From assembly GCA_012934845.2 (NCBI GenBank), contig WNNJ02001536.1, positions 84,183 through 148,182 of the forward strand: 64,000 nucleotides of DNA, in the 5' to 3' direction. Shown one piece after another: positions 11,890-23,900 of the stretch (the stretch's first letter is position 1; every line of letters begins with the position of its first letter). The notes beneath the pieces are model-generated. The model was not told the origin of the DNA. It saw nothing but the letters and a program-made list of their open reading frames with translations, and did not search any database. A program made the position numbers and the translations under genes. The DNA is from Pomphorhynchus laevis (Eukaryota; Acanthocephala; Palaeacanthocephala; Echinorhynchida; Pomphorhynchidae).

Positions 11890-12620
11890 AGTATATCAAG
11901 AAAACGAATTTATCATATTTTGATGACTAGTTTAGTAATAATTCAATTAATTAAAATTTTGAAGACTATTTTTATCATGAACGTTGCTTTAATCCTATTT
12001 ATTAGCCAACAATAGTACGCTACATATCAATTGATGCAATGGCTAAGTTCCACAAATACTGATATGTAGCGCACTGTTGTTGGCTTATACATGTAGGATT
12101 AAAGCGAAGTCCGGGATAAAAATACTCAGTAAAATTTTTCAATTGTAATAATGCCTGTACAGGTATATCAACTTAAAAATTAGGAAACAAACTGTAGATG
12201 ACTAGTTTGATAATTGTAATTACTCGCAAAATAAGAAGTTTTTTTTTGAATTGAACGTAGCACCTTCCCCTACCAATGCAGATTTAATTTGAAACCAGAA
12301 ATTATTTCAATAAAATTTGCAATATGTAAGACGAAAATATTTCATTCAATCTCAATGTCCATAAATCAGACGAGTCGAATGATCATCAGCCAACATTAAA
12401 AGGGCCGAAACTTAAACGTAGATATTAGAAAAGTAGCTGATAAGATCCACCAATACTTAAATGTAGCGTACTGCTGTTGGCCTATAGATAGGATTAAAGC
12501 GGCGTTCAACATAAAAATAGTCGTTAAAATTTCAATGGTGATAATGACTGGACAGCTATATAAACTTAAAATTCAATTAATTGAATATCAAGAAAACAAA
12601 TTTATAATACTTTGATGACT
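11890..12620. mobile_element. Foldback (palindromic) element, copy 1
   Basis: The segment from 11955 to 12130 is itself an inverted repeat: agccaacaatagtacgctac is answered by gtagcgcactgttgttggct. A second half follows with blocks such as ggattaaagc, acaggtatatcaacttaaaa and aggaaacaaactgtagatga. All blocks recur, in the same arrangement, in the larger copy at 42535-43490. The outer stretch atatcaagaaaac...tgatgactag occurs at both 11896 and 12582. No coding capacity was seen; it is probably a non-autonomous element. Confidence 0.7.
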
Positions 12621-13640
12621 AGCTGTCAGCATCATTGGAAATTTTTTAAAAATAAACTTTACAAAATAGGATTTATTTTTAATATAGTTTAAGCCATCAT
12701 TTTGTGACTCGAGATCAACGCTGCGTTTGTATTTTTTAAAATTCTTACTTAAAATAGCATATATATTTTCTAAAAGATGTATCACACATTCAAATTTATT
12801 ACAAAACCAATTTAAACACGAACGCTTTTATAACTAACGGACTTTTATGTGCAAAATCAATCTTTTATAATTTTCATAGTTTTCAAAGATCCAGATGATA
12901 ACTAAGTCGTTTTTCAACCAAAAGCTGGTAATTAAAAACAACGAACAACAAACATATCTGAGACATTTTTCTATTTTGATATAAAATCTCCATATCGTCC
13001 TACAATGACCGGAGCTCCATCTGTATAAACTGACATTATATTATTTAAGGGTGTGTCATTTTCTTTTTAAAAATCGTCAAATTCATTAAATATAGATTCT
13101 CCTTTGGTGTTCATCTCCAATTTTTTGTAAATAATAATTCTTGCAAGATTTATATTATATAAAGTAAAATCAGAATTCAATTTTCCTTTGTTTTTCATTT
13201 TTCTATTCGTCAAGCCGTAAAAACAATTGTGTTGTTTTTAAAATTTCACATATCGTCTTATCAAGATTGCTGGCCGTTTCATCTATACATTGCTGCACCT
13301 TTGCAATATGGAATCTAATTGAATTGTAATAAATTGCGTATGACTTATCTTACAGCTGGAATATGAGGTTTTCATGCTTCTGCAATAAGCGATGAAATGT
13401 AGTCAGAAACGCGCATCCTATCAATATCTCGCCTTGATGTGGTTAACAACATATCTTCAAACTTCAGCTGTTTTATAAATTGACCCTTTAATTTTTGAAC
13501 AAACAATAAGCCTTTATCCTTATTATCTGTATGGATTCTTTCTAGGTGTTATTTTAATTTCGAGGGTCTCGTAGACTTATTCAAAAAGACTTTCACATAA
13601 TATACAGATCATCAACAATGGGTTTATAGTTGCCGGTATA
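12621..13640 (-). mobile_element. hAT-type (ZBED/SCAND-like) transposase remnant
   Basis: Minus-strand translations, read from 13640 down, give in order: a C-terminal piece of a BED-like zinc finger (RPSKLK, HLERIHTDNKDKG); QFIKQLKFEDML and RVSDYISSLIAEA; KVQQCIDETASNLDKTI followed by LRLDE, where hAT/ZBED5-like proteins have the first catalytic acidic block; and, near 12990-13035, SVYTDGAPVIVGRYGDF, matching their YTDGAPAM-type motif. Several frame changes and stops separate these, and the C-terminal dimerisation domain was not found. The protein is dead. No terminal inverted repeats were located. Confidence 0.65.
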
Positions 13641-13724
13641 AAACAATAATTTAAAAAACAATCTTTATTTTGTTGTCTCTTCTGTTCTATTTACTGGTTT
13701 TCTATAGTGAATAATAACACTACA

Positions 13725-16485
13725 CTACTATATGCTTCAATTCTAAACGTGTCTGCAAACAAGTGTATAAATATCACCTCGATCCAGTTACAACACGATC
13801 TAACCACTAGCATCATTATGCGAGGACGATAGTACTCAGTGGATCTTCAGCGCGCATGCACTGATCACTTACGTTTCAACATTATGTAATACTTTGATGG
13901 CCTATAAGGAATCGAGCTAGTCTTTAAAAAATTGCACAAAGCTTTCTTTCGAATTTATAAAGTCCTTTACGGCTAACACTTTTCGAAATAGATTTCTAAA
14001 GCGGGTCATATAATATGTAAAATGTAAGGATGTTATACTGTTCTATGCTTCAATCATAAACATGTGTCTGCAAACTAGTGTTCGAATATCGTCACGAACC
14101 AGTTACAACACGATCTACCAACAAACATCATCCTGTGCCGATGTTAGTACTCAGTGGATCTTTGGGGAGCAGGCACTAAACACTAACGTTTCAACATTCT
14201 GTAATACTTGGATGGTCTATAAGAAATACAGCTATTCGTTGATAAATTGCACGAAACTTCAGCGAATTTATAGACTCCTTATCGGTCTAGCACTTTTCAA
14301 AATTGATTTTCAGAGCAAGTCATTAATCTGAGAAATGTAAGGATGCTATAAGGCTATGTGTTTAAATCCTAAACGTGTGCCTGCAAACTAGTGTAAGAAT
14401 CTCGACACGAAGTAGTTGCAACACGACCTATCCACTAATATCATCCTGCGTCGATGTTAGTACTCAGTGGATCATCAGGGTTCATGAAACATTCCTGAGA
14501 ATTTATAGATTCCTTATCGGTCTAACACATTTTAAAATACTTTCCAGAGCAGGTAATTTCATCTGTGAAATGTAAGGATGTTCAGTTATTTAACTCTGTG
14601 AAAGCACTGAACATTAACGTCTCAACATGCTGTAATACTTGGATGGTCTATTAGGAATCCAGTTGGGAATGAAAACTTGCACGAAACATTACTCCGAGTG
14701 TTTAGAATCCTTACCAGTTTAACACTTTCCGAAGTAGATTTCCAGAACAGATAATTAACTCTGGAAAATGTAAGATGTTATAGTGCTCTATGCATCAATG
14801 CTAAACATGTGTCTGCAAACTAGTGTACGAATATTATCACTAACCAGTTGCGGTACGATCTTACCACCAACATCATCCGGCACCGACGCTTATACTCTGT
14901 GGATCTTCAAGTTGCAGGCACTGATAATTGACGTTTTAACATGTTGTAATACTTGGATGGCCTATAAGGATAGCTGGTCATTGAAAAATGGCATGAGAAA
15001 TTTCTGCGAATTTATATATTCCTTATTAGTCTATCTAACACATTTCAAAATAGTTTCAAGAGGGGGTAATTTAATCTTTGAAATGTAAGGATGCTATACG
15101 GTTATATGCTTCAATCCTAAAAATGAGTCTAAACTAGTGTATGAATATCTTCACGAACCAGTTGCAGCACGATGATAGCACAGGCATTGAGTACTAACGC
15201 TTCAACTGCTGTAATACTTAAATGGTATATAAGGAATCCGGCTAGTTGTTAAAAAAATTTCACGAAACTTTCCTGCGAATTTATATACTTCTTGCTGGCC
15301 TAATACTTTTCGAAATTGATTTCCAGAGCAGATCATTTAATCTGTGAAGTGTGAGGATGTTATACTGATTTGTACTTCATTCCTAAACATGTGCCTCCAA
15401 ACTAGTGTACGAATATCGTCACCAACCCGTTTCAGCACGATTCAACAACCAGCATCATCATTCTCCGACGTTAGTACTTATTAGATCTTCAAGGCACAAG
15501 CACTGAGCACTAACGTTTCAACATGCTGTAAACTTAGATGGCCTATAACGGATCCAGCTTGTCGTTAAAAAGTTGCATGAAACTTCATGCGAATTTATTG
15601 ACTCTTTACCGGTCTAACACTTTTCAAAATAGATTTCCAGAGCAGGTAATTTAATCTGTTAAATGGAAGGATGTTATACTGTTTTATGCTTTAATCCTAA
15701 ACATATGTCTACAATCTAATGTACGAATATCTTCACGAACCAGTTGCAGCACGACCTAACCACAAACATCATCCTGCGTCGACGTTAATACCCAGTGGAT
15801 CTTCAGGGCGCAGGCACTGATCACTAACGTATTGATATACTGTAATACTTGGATTGTCTATATAGAATTCATTTATTTGTTGAAAAATTGCACGAAATTT
15901 TTCTAATAATTTGTAGACTCTTTACCTGTATTTTACTTTTCGGAATAGATTTCCAGAGAAGTTCATTAATAGGTAAAATGTAAGGATGTTATACCGCTCA
16001 ATTTTTCAATCCTAAAAATGTGTCTGCAAACTAGTGTACGAATATTGTCACGAACCAATTACAACACGATCTAGCCATTAACATCATCAAACGCCAACGT
16101 TAGTACTTAGTGAATCTTCAGTGCGCAGAAACTGAGCACTAACGTTTCAACATGCTGTTATACTTAGATGGTCTATAAGGAATCCGGTTAGTTTTAAAAA
16201 AAATTGCACTTAACTTTTATAGACTCCTTACCGGTGTGACACTTTTCGAAATAGATTTCCAGAGGAGGTAATTTAATCTGTAAAATGTAAGGATGCTATA
16301 CTGATCTGTGCTTCAATACTGAACATGTGTCCGCAAACTTGTGTACGAATATCTTCACGAACCAATTACATCACAATTTCACCACCATCATAATCCTGCT
16401 CTAACATTAGTACTTTGTTGATGTTCATGGCGCATGCACTGTGCACTTACGTTTCAACATGATGCAATACTTATTTGGTCTATTC
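13725..16485. repeat. Satellite array, about nine copies of a ~312-bp unit
   Basis: The block aaatgtaaggatgttatact recurs near 14020, 14333, 14569, 14766, 15081, 15350, 15662, 15976 and 16286. Intervals of 310-315 dominate; shorter ones mark internally deleted units. Each unit has gtgtctgcaaactagtgtac and tagtactcagtggatcttca at fixed positions. Copies differ by about 10-20 percent. Within a unit, the two sides of atcttcagggcgcagg form a hairpin (cactgag ... ctcagtg type). The short open frames in this region are repeats of the same unit and are not genes. Confidence 0.9.
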
Positions 16486-16759
16486 TTTTCTAAAAACCGG
16501 TATTTTCTTTGGTAAAAATATTCGCTGCCTAATGTTAATATCGGCAATATCGAATGGTGATGTTTAAAGCATAGTAATGGTGACATCCCTCATCTGACTG
16601 GAGTCTATACCTAGAACTTTAATATTTTTCGAGATAGCTTGTTTTAAGAAAACTGATAGATAGAGGAGATGTAAAATTTTTTCTATGACCTTGAGTTTTG
16701 TATGATTTGGATTGAAAATTTGACACTTGTAGGTAGTCGAAAGCATCCTGGTAGCTTGG
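16486..16759. other. Spacer between satellite and LINE
   Basis: A 60-codon minus-strand open frame (16564-16746) is present but resembles nothing recognised. The stretch may be further decayed retroelement sequence. Confidence 0.4.
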
Positions 16760-18250
16760 AAAGAGATATATGAATTGAATTAGGCCAAACTCTTACAACC
16801 TACAGCAGGGAAGATTCCAATAACCGCTTGAAAGAACGCCACTCTGATCGGATCAAAATGAAACCACTTTCTCAACCAAGTATCTTTCTCTAACCGCCAG
16901 CGAAGTAGATCGTTCGTAGATGCCAATTGTTGGCGTTACTGCCAGCACGCAGGACATGAGTAATTTAGCAAGACGGAAGATTTTGACGGGTATTTAACTA
17001 AGGTTACAAGATATTGAGATGAAGAGGAATTTAGCGGGGTTATATACGCAGTATAGTGGACGGATATTTGCATCGGGATAAATTGAGTAATATCCTGGGG
17101 AGGGCGGATCGATTTAGTCTCTTAAAGCGCTATAACATCTGCATATCCGCAAGATAAAAGTAGAAGCACTTTCCGAATTCCACTGAAGGCTATTCAGTGA
17201 AAAAGAATCTGAACTACACATTGCGTTGATTTACCTGTGTGAGTACAGCCCACTAGTTGTGACAGCAGTGAAAGGGCTGCCCCTTTCATTGCTAGAGCCA
17301 ACCGGGAGCACACCTTCACATCCGGGCAGGTGCGAATATCAATATTTCCCTTGCTGTTTTGCATTCGGCCTGAGCTTCAATAAATGCCGACTTTCAGTTA
17401 CTAGAATTCTTTGATATTTTGAGACCTAATCTTCGATTAGTGGGAGATGGCCGTTTCTTTGATGATTTCTGAATAGTCGGAGTTAGCACCGGAGCATTTT
17501 TTACATCAAGCATCTGGTAACTATGCTTTGGAAGAGTTTAGCTTGTTCAGCCATATGAAAATTAACCAAAGCTCTGTGATCTTCCATCTAATTTCTAATA
17601 ATGCTAAGAAGATTGTTGTTCGAGAGGTTATTAGTTTCGTTGACATTTGTTTTGATTGCGCTTGAAAAGGATGTCACTGCGGCTGAAGTTTTCACGAAGT
17701 GCCTTGGTTCTTACTCTTTAAATGCCTCGCACTTTTTAGAAACACACGGGGATGTTTGCCCTGCAGCTAGAACATATGGGGTCGTCGTTTTTGGTCATGA
17801 CCCCTGATGTCCTTTTTCTAGGTACGTGGAACATTGTGGATCAAGCGCCAGTGCCCCCACTTATGACACTTCTGACAGTGGGTGTAAGTGGCGTATAAAT
17901 CGTATATTGGAAAGAAAGACATCTAATTCTGTTATATCGCCATTTTCAATAGAAGCATCAATGTTAATAATTTTTAAGGTTGCCGTGATGCCTTTGTGGA
18001 CACCAGAGCCTAAATGGATGAGATAATTATTAAAATAATCAACATACTGGCCAGCTAGTTCGTAATTTGATAAGGAAATCATGAATTTACTTGGGTATTT
18101 CCTGGCTGTGTTGTATATTACCCTTATATTACCATTTCGGGGAACTTACCCACAAAGGGTTCAAGAAAAATTCCGAAGTAATCTTCCATTTTTAGTAAGT
18201 TGGAAATGCTCACCTCCACTGATGAATGTCGTCACATCGGCAACACTCAA
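16760..18250 (-). mobile_element. Jockey/R1/I-type LINE, ORF1-side fragment
   Basis: The sequence aligns by eye with 60000-60930 of the better preserved copy: shared blocks include tacgcagtatagtgg versus tacgcagtaaagtgg, and tataacatct with the purine-rich stretch after it. Around 17820-17880 the minus strand keeps the CHKWGHW-like zinc-knuckle remnant of ORF1, and 18082-17861 encodes the segment preceding it. It contains stops and frame changes, lacks EN and RT, and is dead. G+C is higher than in the flanks. Confidence 0.6.
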
Positions 18251-18315
18251 GTAGAATGAAGTACTCACTGGTCATTTCGGTTGCCTTGTGACATTGTGAA
18301 TGAAAGCGTTTCGGA

Positions 18316-18619
18316 CACTTTGCTTAATCGATTGAGGCTTACGCTCTTAAACCAGATCGGATTGCTGTGTGGACCAACCTTAAACACTAGGCAGAGGTTG
18401 TTGCTGAATTGTCACTGCACTCGTTGAATCCTTAATAGATACGGCATTTATAATAGTAGTGCACGGATGTGCTGAGTAGACAACTGTTTAGGATTTATTA
18501 CAATGTTGTTGCTGAATTTCTTACAATTCCGCAGCAACTTGTGCTTAGTGTTTAAGGATTGTCCACACAGCAATTCGATCAGGTAAAGAACGCAATCTTC
18601 AAACAATTAAGCAAAGTGA
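18316..18619. repeat. Inverted repeat with ~100-bp arms
   Basis: 18316-18412 is the imperfect reverse complement of about 18520-18619. The best block is attgctgtgtgga against tccacacagcaat, extended by ccttaaacacta against tagtgtttaagg and by cactttgcttaat at the outer end. The ~105-bp centre has no recognised content. No coding was seen. It is a palindromic element of a different sequence family from the others in this window. Confidence 0.75.
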
Positions 18620-18950
18620 TGGAAGATGGCAGATAAATAGAGAGAATGCGCTGGCATTAGCCAGTGCTCTTAGCTAATGATCCTTTTGGTGAAGCAGTTA
18701 ATACTTAGATTGCTAGAGCATGTCTAGCTCAAAGTATGTTTTGACATACTCGTGCCATCTGTCGATCCTCCTCTGCATCCAGTAGTGGGAGGTGCTGGCA
18801 CTGATGAATCAAAACAATGACAAAACGGTACTAGTTATCATTTTGTCGATTCTTTCGTGGCTGCCACATTGATATATAAACAAGTTCCTACGGAATTCTC
18901 TCACTTTATATATCAGCGATGATCGATGATTGCCTCGTTTTTCTAACTGT
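18620..18950. other. Non-AT-rich unassigned sequence
   Basis: More complex than its surroundings and probably repeat-derived, directly abutting the inverted repeat, but no motif could be recognised on either strand. Confidence 0.35.
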
Positions 18951-18964
18951 CTTTCAAACGCTGA

Positions 18965-19180
18965 CGGATATATATAGCAGCAAATATGTATTATATATTA
19001 TGTATATATATTATGTATATCATATATATTATGTATATGTGTACGAATATGTATATATTAGCAGCAAATATGGATTAAAAATCAATCGTAGCCAGCTTTG
19101 GCTCCTAGACCACAGTTTCAAGCGATTGTTCGCAATAACAATATATGTAGCGCTGATTGAATTTATTAAATTTGAGATTA
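18965..19180. repeat. TA-rich microsatellite plus dispersed repeat
   Basis: A run of tatatta/tgtatata is followed by a block (cagcaaatatggattaa ... gccagctttggctcct) that recurs at 29610-29670 and 30008-30060, marking a dispersed repeat family. The open frame across it is low-complexity and not a gene. Confidence 0.6.
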
Positions 19181-19199
19181 TTTTTACTTACTTTTAGTT

Positions 19200-20690
19200 A
19201 GTTTATATTTTATCTTAACAATTTAAATTAGCATTAATAATGCCTGTTAATTCATTATAGATTAAAATAAGTTATAACCCAAAAAGATTTCATTTTAACA
19301 CTGTAAATAAAATAATTTATTTCGATATAATATCAGAAATTAAAACTTAATTTCACTTCTCCAAACAGAACACTAGCTATAAAAGCACATTAAACATTAC
19401 TAATATGCATATAAAATCAGTTATACGGTGATCTTGTTTATCACAGCTTGAACAATGATCATGTTAAACATTCGGAATTTTCAAAAGTATTTTATCATAC
19501 GCAAATGAGTAAAATTGTATGCAACATGTTTTATAATGTATGTTAATATTACATTTTTAATAATTTATACGAATAAGACATATTCATGATTGTCTTTTTG
19601 TTCTCACCGTCTTTCTAAAGCTGATGGCGACGGCTTTCAAAACAAAACCGACATTGGAGTAAACTTTAAATTATCTTGATTTATGCATAGTCAATGATAT
19701 TAAATAATAACTTTTTTTCTTAAACTTTAAATCTACGTTTGTCTTTATTTGGAATCGAAATCACATATAGTTTCTTAGTAGTTCCTCCTGATTACCTCTA
19801 ATCTATATTTTCATACTACGTTTGTTATTTATTAGCCAATTCATAAAAATTGACTTTTATTTTAAATTTCAATTTTTTATTTTAACTTGATATAAGTTAT
19901 TTAAAATCTAATAACAATTTTTTATAATTATTACCTAATTATTAAATTTTGATTTATTGATTTAGCATTATTATTATTTTTATTTATTTATTATTTTATA
20001 ATAGTATTAAATACGCTGACTCAGTTAGTTGAATTGATTTGTTTTTGATTTTATTTCTTTAATTCTATTTGCTCGAATTATCAATTCAATATTTTTTGTA
20101 TTTCTTTTATGTTATAAATAGTAGCCCATTATTTTGCTTTGTTCCCCATTTTATTGATGTTTAGACAGTGCTCAATAACAAAACAGACATTGGAGTAGAG
20201 CTTTAAATTATCTTGATTTATGCATAATCAATGATATTGAATAATAATGTTCTTACTTAAACGTTCAATCTACGTTTGTCGTTATGTGGAATCGAAATCA
20301 CATATCATTTATTTATTTTTGATTTAATTTCCCTTTAATTCAAGTTGCATAAATTATCAATTCAATAATTTTTTGGCATTTTATTCGATGTTGTAAATAG
20401 TAGCCCATTATTTAGCTTTGTTCCTCATTTTATTCGTGTTTTTGATTTTGATCCATTAATTCCATTTCCGGCTGGGTGCATTTTTCAACGCTGGTGAAAA
20501 ATCACCTTACGGTTGTAAATAGTAGCCCATTATTTAGCTTTGTTTCTCATTTTATTCATGTTTTTGATTTTGATCCATTAATTCCATTTCCCCTTAATCG
20601 ACATTATACATGACGTTTTAACATCATGTATAAAATATCCAGGGATGCTCGAGCTATAAATTTATAAAACTGTCTTATTTCTTTTGCAGG
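19200..20690. repeat. Nested AT-rich duplications
   Basis: 19655-19770 recurs at 20195-20310 (ttatcttgatttatgcata, then tctacgtttgtc). A ~85-bp block with aatagtagcccattatttag occurs at 20391-20475 and 20510-20594, with a weaker copy at 20115. Part of the dispersed AT-rich family described at 57385 also lies here (19785-20040). No gene was found before the NDUFB10 start. Confidence 0.65.
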
Positions 20691-20838
20691 AAAACAATGT
20701 TTGTATGATGAATTAAGCTGACCATTTGAAAGTAACAAATTTATCTAGCGTTTAAATATTTTAATAAAATTATGGTTAAAAATATTTAATTTCTTATATA
20801 TATCCTTTGTTATTAACTTAATATCCTCATTTATATAG

Positions 20839-20938
20839 ATGTCTTCTAACAAAGGCTTCGATGAGTTTGGTTATCCTACAAACAAGTTTGTTCTATTTCT
20901 ATACGCATGTTTTGATAAACCGGTTACATGGTTTCGAG
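20839..20938 (+). CDS. NDUFB10: NDUFB10 exon 1
   Basis: Encodes residues 1-33 plus the first base of codon 34. It ends before GTAGGC. Residues 16-24 are hydrophobic, as in the family's N-terminal region. A T-rich stretch and AG lie immediately before the ATG, so this may be a splice acceptor (cis or spliced-leader). Confidence 0.88.
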
Positions 20939-23900
20939 GTAGGCTTTTGTTGAGTTAATCTTTAACTATTAAATTATAAATAATAAAAAATTATTTTGAT
21001 TTTATAAATACAGCGGAACCATGTAAATTACTTAACATTATAATAAATTAATTAAATATTTTAATGACCGTGTTTACTACATGTTTTCTAATTTGCATAC
21101 ATTTTATGAGCATGCGTGCAAATGTTTTATCGAAACCGTCCATATTTCCACAGCTTACTCCTCATTATTAACACCTCTATTTTTATATCCTTATAGTTTG
21201 ATATATTTATCGCGAATCTCTAATTTTTAATTTACGACATTTTATTTAATAATGGTTTTTCTCGATGAGTACTTATTAATGTTCACTTGTTAATATTAAT
21301 CTTCAGTTAATTAAATATTTTACCATCATTTGTTATATCGAATTTATAACTCATAAGATATGTATTGTATCAATGTCATTGCTGTCTTATTCTATCAATT
21401 GCGTATTTCATGTAATATGTTATCTAAGCTTTTATTTAATTTTGGTAAATGCATTAATATTTTACTGACTTGAAAGATTTTGTCGACAATGCATTGCTAT
21501 GCGAGTACATCCTGTAAAAAAGAACTTAATCTTTCAAAGTATTCATTCAATTTTTTCTTGAACACATTAATAATTTGATTGTCATGTTGAAATATGTTAA
21601 TCAAATACATGCTTTAATTGAAGTTATTATATTTCTTGTATTCAGAAATATATCATATAAAGCCCTTATAATTGTAAATGTTATTCGTTTATAAAAATTG
21701 ATAAAATTTATAAAAAAAAACAATTTATAAAAATTGTTGCTAATATATTAGTATTTTTTCAGATAAAAACTACAGAAAGAAAACTATAATTCTTATGTTT
21801 TTAGTATATCTTAAGCAATACAAATTATATATAATTTACATATTTAAGGTGATATATATAGGGTCTTTATAACAATAACTGAAACCTGGGGTCATTTCAA
21901 GACGCTTAATATTTAATCTAATTAAATTAATAAAACCCCAAGAAGGCATTTTTTATTTAATTTGTGTTATATGTAGTTACTACATAGCTATTTTCATGCA
22001 AAATATAGTATTATATATAGATTATATCAATTTCAAAATTTTAGTATTTAAATATCATTATATGTTTGTAAATGTATGAGTAAAACTTGCTCATCATCTT
22101 TCCAATTTGAATATTTATAGAGATTTGGAAAATTAACTTATACTTAATTTCTATTATATTAGAATTATTTAATAATATATAATTAAAAAATTAATTCAGA
22201 AAAATCAAGGAGATCGAGATGCGGATTTGTGCAGCTAACGCAGCAATGCGTTCTTTGTACAGGTCTGTGATGGTGAAGCGGGAGTTTTGTCTTTGGGCGA
22301 AGCTTTCGGTTTACCACGCAATCTTCGGTCCTATCTTAACCTATGGTTATGAGATTTTTGTTATGATCGAAAGGATAATATCTCGGATACAGGCTGCCGA
22401 AATGAGGTTCCTTCGCGGTGTGGCCGGTCTTAGCCTTAGAGATAAGATTAAGAATTCGGATCCGGGATGGACTCTGAGTAAAGTCGCCCTCTTTTCCATA
22501 TCGAAGAAAGTCATTGAGGTGGCTAGGACACGTTGTGAGGATGTCGAGGAATCGCCTTCCTCTGAGGGTATTCCAGGCCGGACTCTCTGAAAGACACTCG
22601 AGGTAGACCTCGATACCGATGGAGGGATCAAATCCCGAAACTGACCGAAGACCGCCTTTGGCTATCTGAAAGAGAATGTTGGTCTGTCGTTCAGGATCGC
22701 GATGTTTTGAGTAATTTGGTTCGTGCACTGACTCCACGACCCGACAATTAGACAAGTGGTTGACAGGATAAATCTTGTATATTTTTTGTTTTTTTTTCGT
22801 CTAGAAATTGTTGTTTTAAAAAATTAATTAAATTATTACTTATTTAATTATTCGATTTTCTCAATAAAACTAAATTTATAAAATTGTTTTTCTTACTTCT
22901 TAGAGAAAGTCGTTGAACCATGTAGACTACCTGCTGTACCATATTATCATCGTAAACTAAATCGTGTTCCATCTATTGATGAATGTGAAATGAATGACGC
23001 TGTGTGTATTACTGAGGCATCAGTACAGTTCAAAACTGACAGGTATGATATAACAGTAATTAAATTTAAAGCCCGTTTACTCTAACTATGTGATTACCAG
23101 TTGTGTTTTGTTATGTACTGAGACATACGCAATAATTTTTAAGTAGTCCTTTAGCTTTTAGTTAGCTCAATCTTTTGATTTATTTCAATATCAAATAAGC
23201 TTAATAACAAATTAGTGCAATTATAAAAATAGGGTGAAAGTTTAGTTATTCATATTACAATTTTTTTCTTTTGATAATGTTGAATAAATTAAATATACAA
23301 AACCTATTCTGATACATAGTTTGTTATCTATTAGTCATTCATAAAAATTGATTTTTATTTTTAATTTCAGTTTATAATTCATCTTGATTTAAATTATATG
23401 AAATCTTATAACAATTATTTATTATTAATTTTTTATTTTTTAACTATTAAACTTTTATTTTGCATTATTTTTAATTTGCAATATAAAATACGTAGACTAA
23501 GTTAGCTTATTTAATTTGTCATATCAAGTGATATTTTTTCTATCCAGATTCCCAGTAAAAAATAATCTGCAAATATATTTCTAAAGGATATTTTGTATTT
23601 TAATCGATTTTTGTTAGTTCTATATCAGTTATTTATTTAATTTTGACTTTATTGTATAGTAGAAATTAAATAATAATATTAGAAATAAATGATCTACATT
23701 CATATATTAATTCTGGGATTTTCTAGCATGAAACGAATCAAACACTAATTCGTTTTTATATTTTGCTATCAGCAGCTAGCGTAATATAAAAATTAAATAA
23801 TATTGTATAGATTCTGTTCGAAAATTCTAGAATTATAATATTAATACTTAAATTAATTAATAATTAATTTGATAAAATTAAATCGTTAAATAAAATACAA

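Noticed and set aside
13725-16485. Hammerhead in the satellite: on the reverse strand each unit has GAAAC, a long stem and a GTC triplet
   Set aside because: No CTGANGA with a stem II could be found upstream of GAAAC anywhere in the unit, so only a hairpin is claimed.
13725-16485. Repeated open frames starting MCLQTSVRI as a tandem gene family
   Set aside because: They follow the satellite period, break at different places in each unit and show no coding signature.
13725-16485. CRISPR-like array
   Set aside because: Units are ~312 bp contiguous tandem repeats with no spacers; the genome is eukaryotic.
16564-16746. 60-codon minus-strand frame beside the LINE as a retroelement gene
   Set aside because: No recognisable domain; left as unassigned spacer.
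18919-19197. 92-codon open frame
   Set aside because: It runs through a TA microsatellite (YIYYVYHIYYVYVYEYV) and a dispersed repeat.
22336-22755. Minus-strand open frames of 94-139 codons
   Set aside because: They are antisense shadows of the RTE-like LINE tail on the + strand.
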